Source of the DNA: Thalassovita sp.
GTDB lineage: Bacteria; Pseudomonadota; Alphaproteobacteria; Rhodobacterales; Rhodobacteraceae
Assembly: GCF_963691685.1 (NCBI RefSeq)
Contig: NZ_OY829290.1
Location: forward strand, 2,418,001-2,482,000
Reading direction: 5' to 3'
DNA: 64,000 nt
Shown piece after piece: positions 8,985-17,936 of this stretch. The notes under the pieces are model-generated. The model searched no databases, was not told where the DNA came from, and was given only the letters and a program-made list of their open reading frames with translations. Each line of letters begins with the position of its first letter. Position 1 is the first letter of the stretch. Position numbers and translations under genes: made by a program.

Positions 8985-9015
8985 TTGACACTCTCCCCCG
9001 ACCAGCCCCAATATA
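8985..9015 (+). promoter_or_regulatory. Candidate promoter of the nrdHIEF operon
   Basis: A perfect TTGACA (8985-8990) stands just before the B12 riboswitch, with AATATA around 9010-9015 as the possible -10. The spacing of 19 bp is longer than usual, so the assignment is tentative. Confidence 0.35.
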
Positions 9016-9185
9016 GTGATGCTTCGGTTCCTTCGATTCCGATCGGAGGCTAAGAGGGAAGTTGGTGGAATTCCAGCACTGCCCCCGCAACTGTAAGTGG
9101 ATCGCACCGCTGAAGACCCACTGAGGGAACGCCTTCGGGAAGGACAGCCTAGCCATGATCCACATAGTCAGGAGACCTGCCGCAA
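9012..9185 (+). ncRNA. Cobalamin (B12) riboswitch
   Basis: The leader shows the conserved parts of the AdoCbl riboswitch in order: CTAAGAGGGAA, then GGTGGAA...TCC, then CTGCCCCCGCAACTGTAAG, then GGGAAGG...AGCCA, and the B12-box-like AGTCAGGAGACCTGCC near 9167-9182. It lies about 100 nt upstream of nrdH. Binding of adenosylcobalamin would lower expression of the operon. This is a known logic where a B12-dependent class II reductase takes over when the cofactor is present. A class II gene is not in this window, so that part is inference. Confidence 0.9.
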
Positions 9186-9285
9186 GCGACCGAAAAATGA
9201 CCACGAACGGAGGGTTCGGGGGCGTATCAAAGGCGGCTCACACGTCTTGGCGTCCTCGGCAAAAAACTTAGGGGACTGCGACCAG

Positions 9286-9507
9286 ATGAGCGTCATCGTT
9301 TATTCGAAACCGGCTTGCGTGCAATGCACCGCCACCACCCGTGCTTTGGATGCCAAAGGCATCAGCTATGATGTGGTCGATCTGACCCAGGATGACAGCG
9401 CCATGAGCCGCGTCACCGAATGGGGCTATCGTCAGGCACCGGTTGTCGAAGCCAATGGCAACCACTGGTCTGGTTTCCGCCCGGACATGATCGCACAACT
9501 GGCCTGA
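9286..9507 (+). CDS. nrdH: Glutaredoxin-like protein NrdH
   Basis: A 73-residue thioredoxin-fold electron donor for class Ib ribonucleotide reductase. The redox motif is CVQC at residues 11-14 (after SVIVYSKPA), typical of NrdH. The end holds GNHWSGFRPDMI, matching the NrdH 'WSGFRPD' signature. I choose the ATG at 9286. The frame is open further upstream, but that would run back into the riboswitch. It heads the operon nrdHIEF, with nrdI following after 4 bp. Confidence 0.93.
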   Translation: MSVIVYSKPACVQCTATTRALDAKGISYDVVDLTQDDSAMSRVTEWGYRQAPVVEANGNHWSGFRPDMIAQLA

Positions 9508-9511
9508 GGAG

Positions 9512-9949
9512 ATGAGCCGCCAACTGCCGGCGCTTGTCTACTACTCGTCTAAATCGGGAAACACTCATCGCTTTGTCACACGGCTAGGGCTGCCTGCCGT
9601 GCGCATCGCTGAGTGCCTCGATGCGCCTTTGCCCGATCACAGCCAACTGACCGACGCCTTTGTGCTGATCTGCCCCACCTACGCCGATGGCCAGGGACGT
9701 GGGGCGGTGCCAAAACAGGTGATCCGGTTTCTGAATGACGCCAGCCGCCGCGAACGTCTGGTTGGGGTGATCGGTGCGGGCAACCGCAACTTTGGTGCGA
9801 CCTACGCTTTGTCGGGTCGCATCATCTCTGAAAAATGCAACGTTCCGCTGCTCTACTCCTTTGAGCTGGCGGGCACCGAGACAGATATCGCCCGCACCCG
9901 TGCCGGGCTTGAAAAACTGGGGGACCACCTATGCTCGACAGCGATCTGA
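9512..9949 (+). CDS. nrdI: Flavodoxin-like NrdI
   Basis: A 145-residue flavodoxin that supplies oxidant for assembly of the Mn(III)2-tyrosyl radical cofactor in NrdF. The FMN-binding start LVYYSSKSGNTHRFV (residues 8-22) is characteristic, followed by CPTYADGQGRGAVPKQV and GAGNRNFGATYALSG. A GAGGAG sequence sits immediately before the ATG, which is closer than ideal. Its end overlaps the start of nrdE by 19 bp, so translation of the two is probably coupled. Confidence 0.93.
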   Translation: MSRQLPALVYYSSKSGNTHRFVTRLGLPAVRIAECLDAPLPDHSQLTDAFVLICPTYADGQGRGAVPKQVIRFLNDASRRERLVGVIGAGNRNFGATYALSGRIISEKCNVPLLYSFELAGTETDIARTRAGLEKLGDHLCSTAI

Positions 9950-12054
9950 GCACTTTGGACTATCACGCCTTGAACGCGATGCTGAACCTCTATGATGGGG
10001 ACGGCAATATTCGCTTTGAGGCGGACCGGATGGCGGCGCGGCAGTATTTCCTGCAGCACGTCAACCAAAACACCGTGTTCTTCCATTCGCTGGACGAAAA
10101 ACTGGGGTATCTGGTCAAGGAGGGCTACTATGAAGAGGCCGTTCTGGATCAGTATTCCAAGAACTTCATGCGCCAGATCTGGGATGAGGCCTATGCGCTG
10201 AAATTCCGCTTCCCCACCTTCCTGGGCGCGTTCAAATATTACACCTCCTACACGCTGAAGACCCGTGATGGTCAGCGCTACCTTGAGCGTTATGAAGACC
10301 GTGTGGTGATGACCGCGCTGTGTCTTGCCCGCGGGGATGAGGCGCTGGCTATGTCCTTCATGAAGGAAATCATGGGTGGCCGCTTCCAACCTGCGACCCC
10401 GACCTTCCTGAATGCCGGCAAGGCGTCGCGGGGCGAGCTGATCTCCTGCTTCCTGCTGCGTCTGGAAGACAACATGGAAAGCATCGGCCGCGGCATCAAC
10501 TCGGCGCTGCAGCTCAGCAAACGCGGCGGTGGCGTGGCGCTGCTGCTGACCAACATCCGCGAACATGGCGCGCCGATCAAAGGCATTGAAAACCAGTCCT
10601 CGGGCGTGATCCCGGTGATGAAACTGCTGGAAGACAGCTTCTCTTACGCCAACCAGCTGGGGGCCCGTCAGGGCGCCGGCGCGGTTTACCTGAACGCGCA
10701 CCACCCTGACATTATGCGCTTCCTTGACACCAAGCGGGAAAACGCGGATGAAAAGATCCGCATCAAAACCCTATCACTGGGTGTGGTTATCCCCGATATC
10801 ACCTTTGACCTGGCCAAGAAAAACGCCGATATGTACCTCTTCTCGCCCCATGACGTGGAAAAGGTCTATGGCGTGCCCTTCTCGGAAATCTCGGTCACCG
10901 AGAAATATGATGAGATGGTTGAGGACAAGCGCATCCGCAAGTCCAAGGTCAACGCGCGTGAGTTCTTCCAGACCATTGCTGAGATCCAGTTTGAATCCGG
11001 CTACCCTTACGTGATGTTTGAGGACACCGTGAACCGGATGAACCCGATCGCGGGCCGGATCAACATGTCGAACCTGTGTTCGGAAATCCTGCAGGTGAAC
11101 ACCGCCTCAAGCTTCAATGACGATCTGAGCTACAGCGAGATGGGCACGGATATTTCCTGCAACCTCGGCTCCCTGAACATCGCCAAGACGATGGACGGCA
11201 AGGATCTGGGCCAGACCGTGGGCACCTCCATCCGTGCGCTGACCGCAGTGGCGGAAATGTCGGCCATCGACTCGGTGCCGTCGGTGCGCAAAGGCAATGA
11301 CGAAAGCCGCGCGATTGGTTTGGGCCAGATGAACCTGCACGGCTATCTGGCGCGGGAACGTGTGCATTACGGCAGCCTGGAAGGTATTGAATTCACGTCC
11401 GTTTACTTCGCCGCTGTGGCCTATCACGCGATCCGCACCTCCTGCGATCTGGCACAGGAACGGGGCGAAAGCTTCAAAGGCTTTGCCGAGTCCGAATATG
11501 CCTCGGGCACATTCTTTGACAAATACACCACCCGTGACTGGCTGCCCGAAAGCGATAAGGTCACCGCGCTGTTTGACGGTGTGGACCTGCCGACCCGCGA
11601 TGATTGGGCCGCGCTGAAGGCCGATGTGATGAAGCACGGTCTTTATAACCGCAACCTACAGGCGGTGCCGCCGACCGGGTCGATCAGCTACATCAACAAC
11701 TCCACCTCTTCGATCCACCCGATCGTCTCCAAGATCGAGATCCGCAAAGAGGGCAAAATCGGCCGCGTCTACTACCCCGCCGCCTATATGGATAACGAAA
11801 ATCTGGAGTATTACCGCGACGCCTATGAAATTGGCCCGGAAGCGCTGATCGATACCTATGCGGCGGCCACGGAACATGTGGATCAGGGCCTGTCCCTGAC
11901 CCTGTTCTTCCCGGCTGAGGCCACCACGCGGGACATCAACAAAGCCCAGATCTACGCCTGGAAAAAAGGCATCAAAACCATCTACTACGTGCGTCTGCGC
12001 CAGGAGGCCCTTGAGGGCACCGAGGTTCAGGGCTGCGTGTCCTGCACCCTGTAA
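9931..12054 (+). CDS. nrdE: Class Ib ribonucleoside-diphosphate reductase, alpha subunit
   Basis: The large catalytic subunit (707 residues) reducing ribonucleoside diphosphates to deoxyribonucleotides. Visible features are the substrate-site cysteine in GELISCFLL (about residue 174), NLCSEI and CNLGSLN in the barrel, the PPTGSISYINNSTSSIHP loop near 575-592, and the redox-active C-terminal CVSC. The protein lacks the long N-terminal ATP cone of class Ia, as is usual for NrdE. It lies between nrdI (19 bp overlap) and nrdF (25 bp gap). Confidence 0.96.
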   Translation: MLDSDLSTLDYHALNAMLNLYDGDGNIRFEADRMAARQYFLQHVNQNTVFFHSLDEKLGYLVKEGYYEEAVLDQYSKNFMRQIWDEAYALKFRFPTFLGAFKYYTSYTLKTRDGQRYLERYEDRVVMTALCLARGDEALAMSFMKEIMGGRFQPATPTFLNAGKASRGELISCFLLRLEDNMESIGRGINSALQLSKRGGGVALLLTNIREHGAPIKGIENQSSGVIPVMKLLEDSFSYANQLGARQGAGAVYLNAHHPDIMRFLDTKRENADEKIRIKTLSLGVVIPDITFDLAKKNADMYLFSPHDVEKVYGVPFSEISVTEKYDEMVEDKRIRKSKVNAREFFQTIAEIQFESGYPYVMFEDTVNRMNPIAGRINMSNLCSEILQVNTASSFNDDLSYSEMGTDISCNLGSLNIAKTMDGKDLGQTVGTSIRALTAVAEMSAIDSVPSVRKGNDESRAIGLGQMNLHGYLARERVHYGSLEGIEFTSVYFAAVAYHAIRTSCDLAQERGESFKGFAESEYASGTFFDKYTTRDWLPESDKVTALFDGVDLPTRDDWAALKADVMKHGLYNRNLQAVPPTGSISYINNSTSSIHPIVSKIEIRKEGKIGRVYYPAAYMDNENLEYYRDAYEIGPEALIDTYAAATEHVDQGLSLTLFFPAEATTRDINKAQIYAWKKGIKTIYYVRLRQEALEGTEVQGCVSCTL

Positions 12055-12079
12055 TCGCGACTGAGATCGGAGAGAGACA

Positions 12080-13051
12080 ATGAAAGACAGCGCCCCCACC
12101 CGCATCCCGCGCGCGATCAACTGGAACCGTCTGGAAGACGAAAAAGACCTGGAGGTCTGGAACCGTCTGACGGTGAACTTCTGGCTGCCGGAAAAGGTGC
12201 CACTCAGCAACGATATTCCCAGCTGGGCCACCCTGACCGACCACGAAAAACAGCTGACCATCCGCGTTTTCACCGGCCTGACCCTGCTGGACACCATCCA
12301 GAACTCGGTTGGTGCGCCGGCGCTGATGCCCGATGCAATCACGCCCCATGAAGAGGCCGTGCTGACCAACATCGCCTTCATGGAGGCGGTGCACGCACGC
12401 AGCTATTCCTCAATCTTCTCAACACTTTGCTCGACAAAAGAGATTGATGAAGCGTTCCGCTGGTCGGATGAAAACCCGCATCTGCAGGCCAAAGCCAAGG
12501 CGATCCTCGACACCTACGCGCCGGGCAATGATCCGCTGAAGCGCAAGATCGCATCGGTGTTTTTGGAAAGCTTCCTGTTCTATTCCGGCTTCTATCTGCC
12601 GATGTACTGGTCCAGCCGCGCCAAGCTGACCAACACGGCTGACCTGATCCGTCTGATCATCCGCGATGAGGCGGTGCATGGCTATTACATCGGCTACAAA
12701 TTCCAGCGCGGCTATGAGCAGCTGGATGAGGCCGCCCAGCAGGAGCTGAAGGACTACGCCTTTGGTCTGATGTTTGAGCTTTACGGGATTGAGAACCAAT
12801 ATACCGAAGAGCTCTATGATGAGATCGGCCTGACCGAAGATGTGAAAGTCTTCCTGCACTACAACGCCAACAAAGCGCTGCAGAACCTTGGCTTTGAGGC
12901 CCTGTTCCCGCCGGAAGTGTCCGAGGTGAACCCCGCCATCCTCGCCGCGCTCAGCCCCGACAGCGAAAACCACGACTTCTTCTCAGGCTCCGGCTCATCC
13001 TATGTGATCGGCAAAGCCGTCGCGACCGAGGACGAAGACTGGGATTTCTGA
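12080..13051 (+). CDS. nrdF: Class Ib ribonucleoside-diphosphate reductase, beta subunit
   Basis: The radical-bearing subunit (323 residues). The dimetal ligands are seen in FMEAVHARSYSSIF, with Glu102, His105 and the likely radical Tyr109, and in IIRDEAVHGYYIGY. The short length and the match to NrdF rather than NrdB fit the presence of nrdH and nrdI. An AGAGAGA ribosome-binding site precedes the ATG. A strong terminator follows within 30 bp, closing the operon. Confidence 0.96.
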   Translation: MKDSAPTRIPRAINWNRLEDEKDLEVWNRLTVNFWLPEKVPLSNDIPSWATLTDHEKQLTIRVFTGLTLLDTIQNSVGAPALMPDAITPHEEAVLTNIAFMEAVHARSYSSIFSTLCSTKEIDEAFRWSDENPHLQAKAKAILDTYAPGNDPLKRKIASVFLESFLFYSGFYLPMYWSSRAKLTNTADLIRLIIRDEAVHGYYIGYKFQRGYEQLDEAAQQELKDYAFGLMFELYGIENQYTEELYDEIGLTEDVKVFLHYNANKALQNLGFEALFPPEVSEVNPAILAALSPDSENHDFFSGSGSSYVIGKAVATEDEDWDF

Positions 13052-13076
13052 TCCCGGAACCGCTGAAAATCACAAA

Positions 13077-13106
13077 GGGAGGCGCGCCAAACGCCTCCCT
13101 TTTTTT
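13077..13106 (+). terminator. Rho-independent terminator after nrdF
   Basis: A perfect 8-bp stem GGGAGGCG/CGCCTCCC with a 7-nt loop is followed by seven T residues, 25 bp after the nrdF stop. Confidence 0.92.
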
Positions 13107-13184
13107 GTTGTCAGAACAGTTGCCTGCAGAAATAACAGTACCAACGGGGGCCCGGTTGCGGGCCCCTGCGCTCTGGAGAAGATC

Positions 13185-14834
13185 ATGCCCGATATTGTCA
13201 TCCTGAACGGCCGCGTCATTACCTTTGACGGTCCGGACGCCGAAGCCCTTGCCATCACCGGCGGCACCATCACCGCGGTCGGCAGCACCGCCGAAATCCG
13301 CGATCTGGCAGAGGGCGCGCGGGTGATCGATGCCCAGGGCGGCACCGTGCTGCCCGGGTTCATCGACAGCCATGTGCATCTGTTTGGCGGCTCTGCCGAG
13401 TTGGATTTCCTGAACCTCACCGGCGTTTATGGGGCCGAGGCCCTGGCCGCTGCCGTGCGCCCCTACGCGGCGTCGCGGCCCGATGATGCGCTGCTCTTTG
13501 CCTGTTCGATTGACTACGGTCTGATGGGCGATCGCGGCATCACCCGCCACGATCTGGATGCTGCGATGCCGGATCGCCCCTTTGCCGCCTGTACCGCCGA
13601 TCACCACACCATCTATGCCAATACCAAAGCTCTGGAGGCGGCTGGGCTACTCCATGGCAAGGAGGTTGCGGAAGGGTCCGAGGTGGTGATGGGGCCGGAT
13701 GGTCTGGCAACTGGGGAATTGCTGGAGGCGGATGCGTTTGGTCCGATCATGGCGATGACCACCTTCGGCGGGCGCGAAATGCTGGGTATGGTCACCGGCG
13801 CCGATCCGGTGCCTGCCCCGGATGCCGCCACCCGCGCCATTGACAAGGCGGTTCTGGCCAAGGGGCTGCAACACTGTGCCTCCAAGGGGATCACCGGGCT
13901 GCACAATATGGATGGCAACTTCTACCAGCTGGGCCTGCTGTCTGAGATGGAGGCCGAGGGCACCCTGTTGTGCCGGACCGAGATCCCCATGCACCTCAAA
14001 CACACCGATCCGGTCGAGCGGGTGCGCGAAGCGGCTGAGATGAATGCGCAATATAGCAGTGACATGCTGTGGTCGCGCCGGGTCAAGATGTTCATGGACG
14101 GTGTCTTGGACAGTCGCACCGCCTTCATGCTGGACCCCTACCCCGGCACCGACATCTGCGGGGAGCCGCTGTTTTCGGACGCGCAGTTCAAACAGGTCTG
14201 TGTCATGGCAGATCGCATGGGCCTGCAAATCGCGGTGCATGCCATTGGCGATGCCGCGGTGCGCCAGACGCTGGATGGCTATGAAGCCGCCCGTGTGGCC
14301 AACGGCGTCCGCGACAGCCGCCACCGGATCGAACATATTGAGACGATCCATCCCGATGACATTCCCCGGCTGAAACAGCTGGGTGTTGTTGCCTCCATGC
14401 AGCCCTTGCATTCGCCGCGCGGCGGGTTCTTCCTGCCGCCCTATGCGCCGGGTGAGATCCTGCATGCGCATCAGTTGCAGACCGCCTTCCCCTGGCGCGC
14501 GGTGCAGGACAGCGGCGCGGCGCTGATCTTCTCCACCGATTGGCCGGTGGTGCCGGTGGACGTGATGCCCACGATCCAAGGCGCGGTGGCCGGGGTTGAT
14601 CTGCCCAGTGACTGGCCCGATCAACGCATTGGTCTGCGTGACGCGCTGGCGGCCTACACGCGCGACAATGCCTGGGTTGAGTTTAATGAGACCCGCAAAG
14701 GGCGCTTGCGGGTCGGGATGATGGCCGATGTGGTGGTTCTGGACGCAGATGTGGAGGCCGTTGCCCCCGATCAGATCGGAGCGATCACTGCGGCCGTGAC
14801 CATCTGCGGCGGGCGCATCACATATCAGGCCTGA
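13185..14834 (+). CDS. Amidohydrolase family protein (YtcJ-like, Amidohydro_3)
   Basis: A metal-dependent hydrolase of 549 residues. The N-terminal beta-sandwich start (IVILNGRVITFDG) leads to the metal-binding HVH at residues 63-65 in GFIDSHVHLFGG. Later come the family's ADHHTIYAN, the MDGVLDSRTAFM segment, AVHAIGDAAV, RIEHIE and STDWPVVPVD. Members act on exocyclic amides or related bonds, and substrates are mostly unknown. The start at 13185 is supported by a GGAG eight bases upstream. It stands alone between the nrd terminator and the next gene. Confidence 0.87.
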   Translation: MPDIVILNGRVITFDGPDAEALAITGGTITAVGSTAEIRDLAEGARVIDAQGGTVLPGFIDSHVHLFGGSAELDFLNLTGVYGAEALAAAVRPYAASRPDDALLFACSIDYGLMGDRGITRHDLDAAMPDRPFAACTADHHTIYANTKALEAAGLLHGKEVAEGSEVVMGPDGLATGELLEADAFGPIMAMTTFGGREMLGMVTGADPVPAPDAATRAIDKAVLAKGLQHCASKGITGLHNMDGNFYQLGLLSEMEAEGTLLCRTEIPMHLKHTDPVERVREAAEMNAQYSSDMLWSRRVKMFMDGVLDSRTAFMLDPYPGTDICGEPLFSDAQFKQVCVMADRMGLQIAVHAIGDAAVRQTLDGYEAARVANGVRDSRHRIEHIETIHPDDIPRLKQLGVVASMQPLHSPRGGFFLPPYAPGEILHAHQLQTAFPWRAVQDSGAALIFSTDWPVVPVDVMPTIQGAVAGVDLPSDWPDQRIGLRDALAAYTRDNAWVEFNETRKGRLRVGMMADVVVLDADVEAVAPDQIGAITAAVTICGGRITYQA

Positions 14835-15021
14835 GGCACGGCGCGTAAGGACAAAGTGCAAAGGGGGCTGCCGGAAACGGTGGCCTCTTTGCAATTTTGC
14901 CAGCGCCTTCTCATCGGGTTGCCCCTGGCAATCACCGCCACCCACACTGTCATGGTTTTGCCGTCAAATCGGATTACCTTTGGGCCATTGATCTATTCAT
15001 TTTGCCCCAAGGAGATTTGTC

Positions 15022-16071
15022 ATGGCAGAGCTCAAAGTTGCGACCTGGAACCTCTATCAATTCGCCGCCCCCGGGACCTATTGGTACGAACGTGATGAAC
15101 GCAATGATTATGAACCCGATCAATGGGCCCGCAAACAGGCCTGGATCCGCGATCTGATCGGCCAACTTGATGCTGATGTGATCGGCTTTCAGGAGGTGTT
15201 CAGCGTCGCCGAGTTCAAAACCTTCCTCACAGGATTGGGCTATCCGCATGTGGCGGTTGTGGATGATCCGGCGGTCGATCCTGAGGACGCGGATGTCTTT
15301 GTCGGTCCGGTGACCGCCATCGCCTCACGCCATCCTTTTGTCAGCCCGCCAACGGCGCTGGCCTATCCGGGGGAATTTATCGACAATGCTGAGGTGGCGG
15401 AGGATTTCACCTTCCGGCGGGCGGTCACGCGGGCCGAGGTGGATACGCCGCAGCTGGGACCGATGTTGTTTTACGTCTGCCACCTGAAATCTCAGGGCGC
15501 CTTTGTCGACAGTGACGCGGTCGCCGCCCTGCCCGATTGGAAGGCCCGGTTTCGTGAACATCTGCGCCAGCGCGCCACCAAAGACGCCGATCAGCTGATC
15601 CGGCGCAATGGTGAGGCGGCTGGCCTCTATCTGGCAGCAATGTCGGAACTGGATGACCGTGTAGATGCGCCGATTGTAGTGATGGGCGATATGAACGCGG
15701 GCCCAACCTCCAGCGCGCTCAGGGTGCTGACGCAGCAGGATTGGATCGACAATATCGCCAACATTCGCCGCAGCGGCATTGAGGACGCTGCGGATCGGGC
15801 GTGGAATTTCACCTGGCAGCTTTATGATGCCTATGGGCTGCTGCCGTCGCAGAATGTGGCGGACCGGCCAGTGACCCATGCAGCCGGCTGGCGCTACCCG
15901 GCTGAAACGCTGGATTACGTGCTGGTCACCAATGCGCTCAACCCCAAGAACCCGAACCGGATGGCGGCGGTCAGCGACCTTAAGGTGTTCAACGCGCATT
16001 TTCAGGAGGAAAACAAGCTGGAAACCACCGACCATGCGCCGGTTCTGGTGACGATCACCCCGGTGACTTAA
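15022..16071 (+). CDS. Endonuclease/exonuclease/phosphatase family protein
   Basis: A 349-residue EEP-superfamily phosphodiesterase-type enzyme. The metal and catalytic motifs are visible in order: KVATWNLYQF at the start, DVIGFQEVFSV with the metal-binding Glu (about residue 58), VVMGDMNAGPTSS with Asp and Asn (about 225-228), and the final TTDHAPVLVTI with the Asp-His pair. It has no signal peptide. Members cleave phosphodiester bonds in nucleic acids, lipids or nucleotides, and the target here is unknown. AAGGAG precedes the ATG. Confidence 0.83.
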   Translation: MAELKVATWNLYQFAAPGTYWYERDERNDYEPDQWARKQAWIRDLIGQLDADVIGFQEVFSVAEFKTFLTGLGYPHVAVVDDPAVDPEDADVFVGPVTAIASRHPFVSPPTALAYPGEFIDNAEVAEDFTFRRAVTRAEVDTPQLGPMLFYVCHLKSQGAFVDSDAVAALPDWKARFREHLRQRATKDADQLIRRNGEAAGLYLAAMSELDDRVDAPIVVMGDMNAGPTSSALRVLTQQDWIDNIANIRRSGIEDAADRAWNFTWQLYDAYGLLPSQNVADRPVTHAAGWRYPAETLDYVLVTNALNPKNPNRMAAVSDLKVFNAHFQEENKLETTDHAPVLVTITPVT

Positions 16072-16086
16072 CGGATACGCACTCAG

Positions 16087-16110
16087 GTTTGGGGCGGCTG
16101 CGCCCCAAAC
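16087..16110. terminator. Perfect hairpin between convergent genes
   Basis: GTTTGGGGCG and CGCCCCAAAC form a 10-bp perfect stem with loop GCTG between the stops of the EEP gene (+) and the WYL regulator (-). It lacks a T-run on both strands, so it may be a bidirectional terminator or an mRNA-end stabiliser. Confidence 0.55.
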
Positions 16111-16118
16111 CGCCCCCG

Positions 16119-16868
16119 TCAGACGTAGCGCGGGGGGTGATCCGGGCGGCCAGGACGCACAGGACGCACCGGGCGCACGGCGTCATCAAAGGGCACATGG
16201 CGGCGGCGGAACGCAGGGCCATCTAGGATTTCGGGGGCGCTGATCCGGTCCATTCTGAAATGGCGAAACGCCACGCGTGCAGGATCCCAGGCTACCAGAT
16301 ACCACAGCGGCGGCAGGATCAGCATCGCCTGAGGCTCTACCGCGCGCTGGGTTTCCGCGCCCTTGGCATCGCGGTAGCGGAACTGCAGCAACTGGCGCTG
16401 CAGAAACGCTGTTTCAAAGGCCGGCAGCAAATCCGCATCGATCCCGCCAAGGTTTGAGGTATCGACCTGCGGGGCCAAGGGGCCGATGTAAAGACAGGCC
16501 AAAAACCGGCGCAAATCCTGCACCTTATCGCGTGGCAGGGCACGTTCGATCTTCGCCAGCCCCGCATCGGCCAGACCCGCAAAAGGCAAAGACCCCGCCG
16601 CCCGCATGCTGGCCACGCTGATCACCAGCGCAAAAACCTCTGCCACAGACAGGCCGGCCGTCGCCTGGACGGAGCTTGCATCAAGCGACACGCCCCCGCC
16701 GCGTCCCGGCTCGGTGTGGATCACAAAGCCCTCATCGCGCAGCGCCGCAATATCGCGCAGCACAGTGCGCCGCGACGCGCCTACATCCTGCGCCAGCCCG
16801 GCCACAGTGGCCGTACCGCTGCGGCGCAGGTGGCGGACGATGGCATCTTGTCTCTCACGGGTTTTCAT
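16119..16868 (-). CDS. HTH/WYL-domain transcriptional regulator (YafY-type)
   Basis: A 249-residue DNA-binding regulator. An N-terminal winged helix (residues 1-60) contains GLAQDVGASRRTVLRDIAAL as recognition helix region. The C-terminal WYL-like domain (about 125-230) includes LPPLWYLVAWDPARVAFR. WYL domains sense nucleotides or other ligands. The gene is divergent from the epoxide hydrolase, with 108 bp between starts, so it probably controls that gene and itself. The ligand is not known. Confidence 0.85.
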   Translation of the reverse strand: MKTRERQDAIVRHLRRSGTATVAGLAQDVGASRRTVLRDIAALRDEGFVIHTEPGRGGGVSLDASSVQATAGLSVAEVFALVISVASMRAAGSLPFAGLADAGLAKIERALPRDKVQDLRRFLACLYIGPLAPQVDTSNLGGIDADLLPAFETAFLQRQLLQFRYRDAKGAETQRAVEPQAMLILPPLWYLVAWDPARVAFRHFRMDRISAPEILDGPAFRRRHVPFDDAVRPVRPVRPGRPDHPPRYV

Positions 16869-16976
16869 AAAGTCATCTCAACACAGATAGGTGACATATT
16901 TTGGCACCGTTTCCTTTTAGCGGATGCAGCACATCGAAACCACAGCGATGACACCAAGACCCAAAGGAGATGTGCC

Positions 16977-17927
16977 ATGTTGCAATCCACCCCAACCACC
17001 CGCTTTCCCAGCCCCTTCCCCTCGCCTGAGAAAATCGCAGTGAACGGCGTCACGCTTGAGGTGTTTCAAACACCCCAAAGCGGCACACATACCCCGATCG
17101 TGCTGTGCCACGGCTGGCCGGAACATGCCTATGCCTGGCGTCACCAGATCCCGGCGCTTGCGGCGGCTGGGTATCATGTGATCGTCCCGAACCAACGCGG
17201 CTATGGCAATTCCGACTGCCCAAAGGACGTCACCGCCTATGACATCACTGCCCTGACCGGGGATCTGGCCGCGCTGCTGGATCATTTTGGCTATGAGGAC
17301 GCGGTGTTTGTGGGCCATGACTGGGGCGCCAATGTCGTCTGGAGCATGGCGCAGCTGCATCCCCAGCGGGTGCGCAAGCTGATCGCACTGGCGCTGCCCT
17401 ATCAGCAACGCACCCCGATGCCCTGGATTGAGTTCATGGAGCAGATCTTTGGCCCGGAAAATTACTTCGTGCATTTCAACCGCCAGCCGGGTGTGGCCGA
17501 TGCGGTGCTGGACGAAAACACCGAGGCGTTTCTGCGCAATCTGTTTCGCAAGGATCTGCCCGCCACCCCACCGGCGCCGGGCATGATGATGATGAACCTA
17601 GCCACCGCCCCTGCCCCCTCGGGCCAACCGGTGATGTCTGAGGCGGATCTAGCGGTGCTGGCCAACGCCTTCCGTCAAACGGGGTTCACCAGTTCGATCA
17701 ACTGGTATCGCAATATGGATCGGAACTGGCACCTCTTGGCTGATGTCGACCCGGTGATCCACCAGCCTGCCCTGATGATTTACGGCACGCAGGACATGAT
17801 CCCGCCCGCCGAAAACCTGCAGGACCTGGTGCCAAATGTCACCGAGATCAGCCTGAACTGCGGCCATTGGATCCAGCAGGAACTGCCTGCTGAAACCACC
17901 ACGGCGATGCTGGAATGGTTGGGCTAA
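16977..17927 (+). CDS. Alpha/beta-fold epoxide hydrolase
   Basis: A 316-residue alpha/beta hydrolase close to soluble epoxide hydrolases. The oxyanion motif HGWPE is at residues 45-49. The nucleophile elbow VGHDWGANV places Asp115, as in epoxide hydrolases, where esterases have Ser. The C-terminal NCGHWIQQE supplies the catalytic His. Lid tyrosines such as that in SINWYRNMDRNW fit the family. I choose the ATG at 16977, preceded by AAAGGAGA; the longer frame would extend into the regulator gene. Physiological substrate unknown. Confidence 0.87.
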   Translation: MLQSTPTTRFPSPFPSPEKIAVNGVTLEVFQTPQSGTHTPIVLCHGWPEHAYAWRHQIPALAAAGYHVIVPNQRGYGNSDCPKDVTAYDITALTGDLAALLDHFGYEDAVFVGHDWGANVVWSMAQLHPQRVRKLIALALPYQQRTPMPWIEFMEQIFGPENYFVHFNRQPGVADAVLDENTEAFLRNLFRKDLPATPPAPGMMMMNLATAPAPSGQPVMSEADLAVLANAFRQTGFTSSINWYRNMDRNWHLLADVDPVIHQPALMIYGTQDMIPPAENLQDLVPNVTEISLNCGHWIQQELPAETTTAMLEWLG

Positions 17928-17936
17928 GCAACAGGA

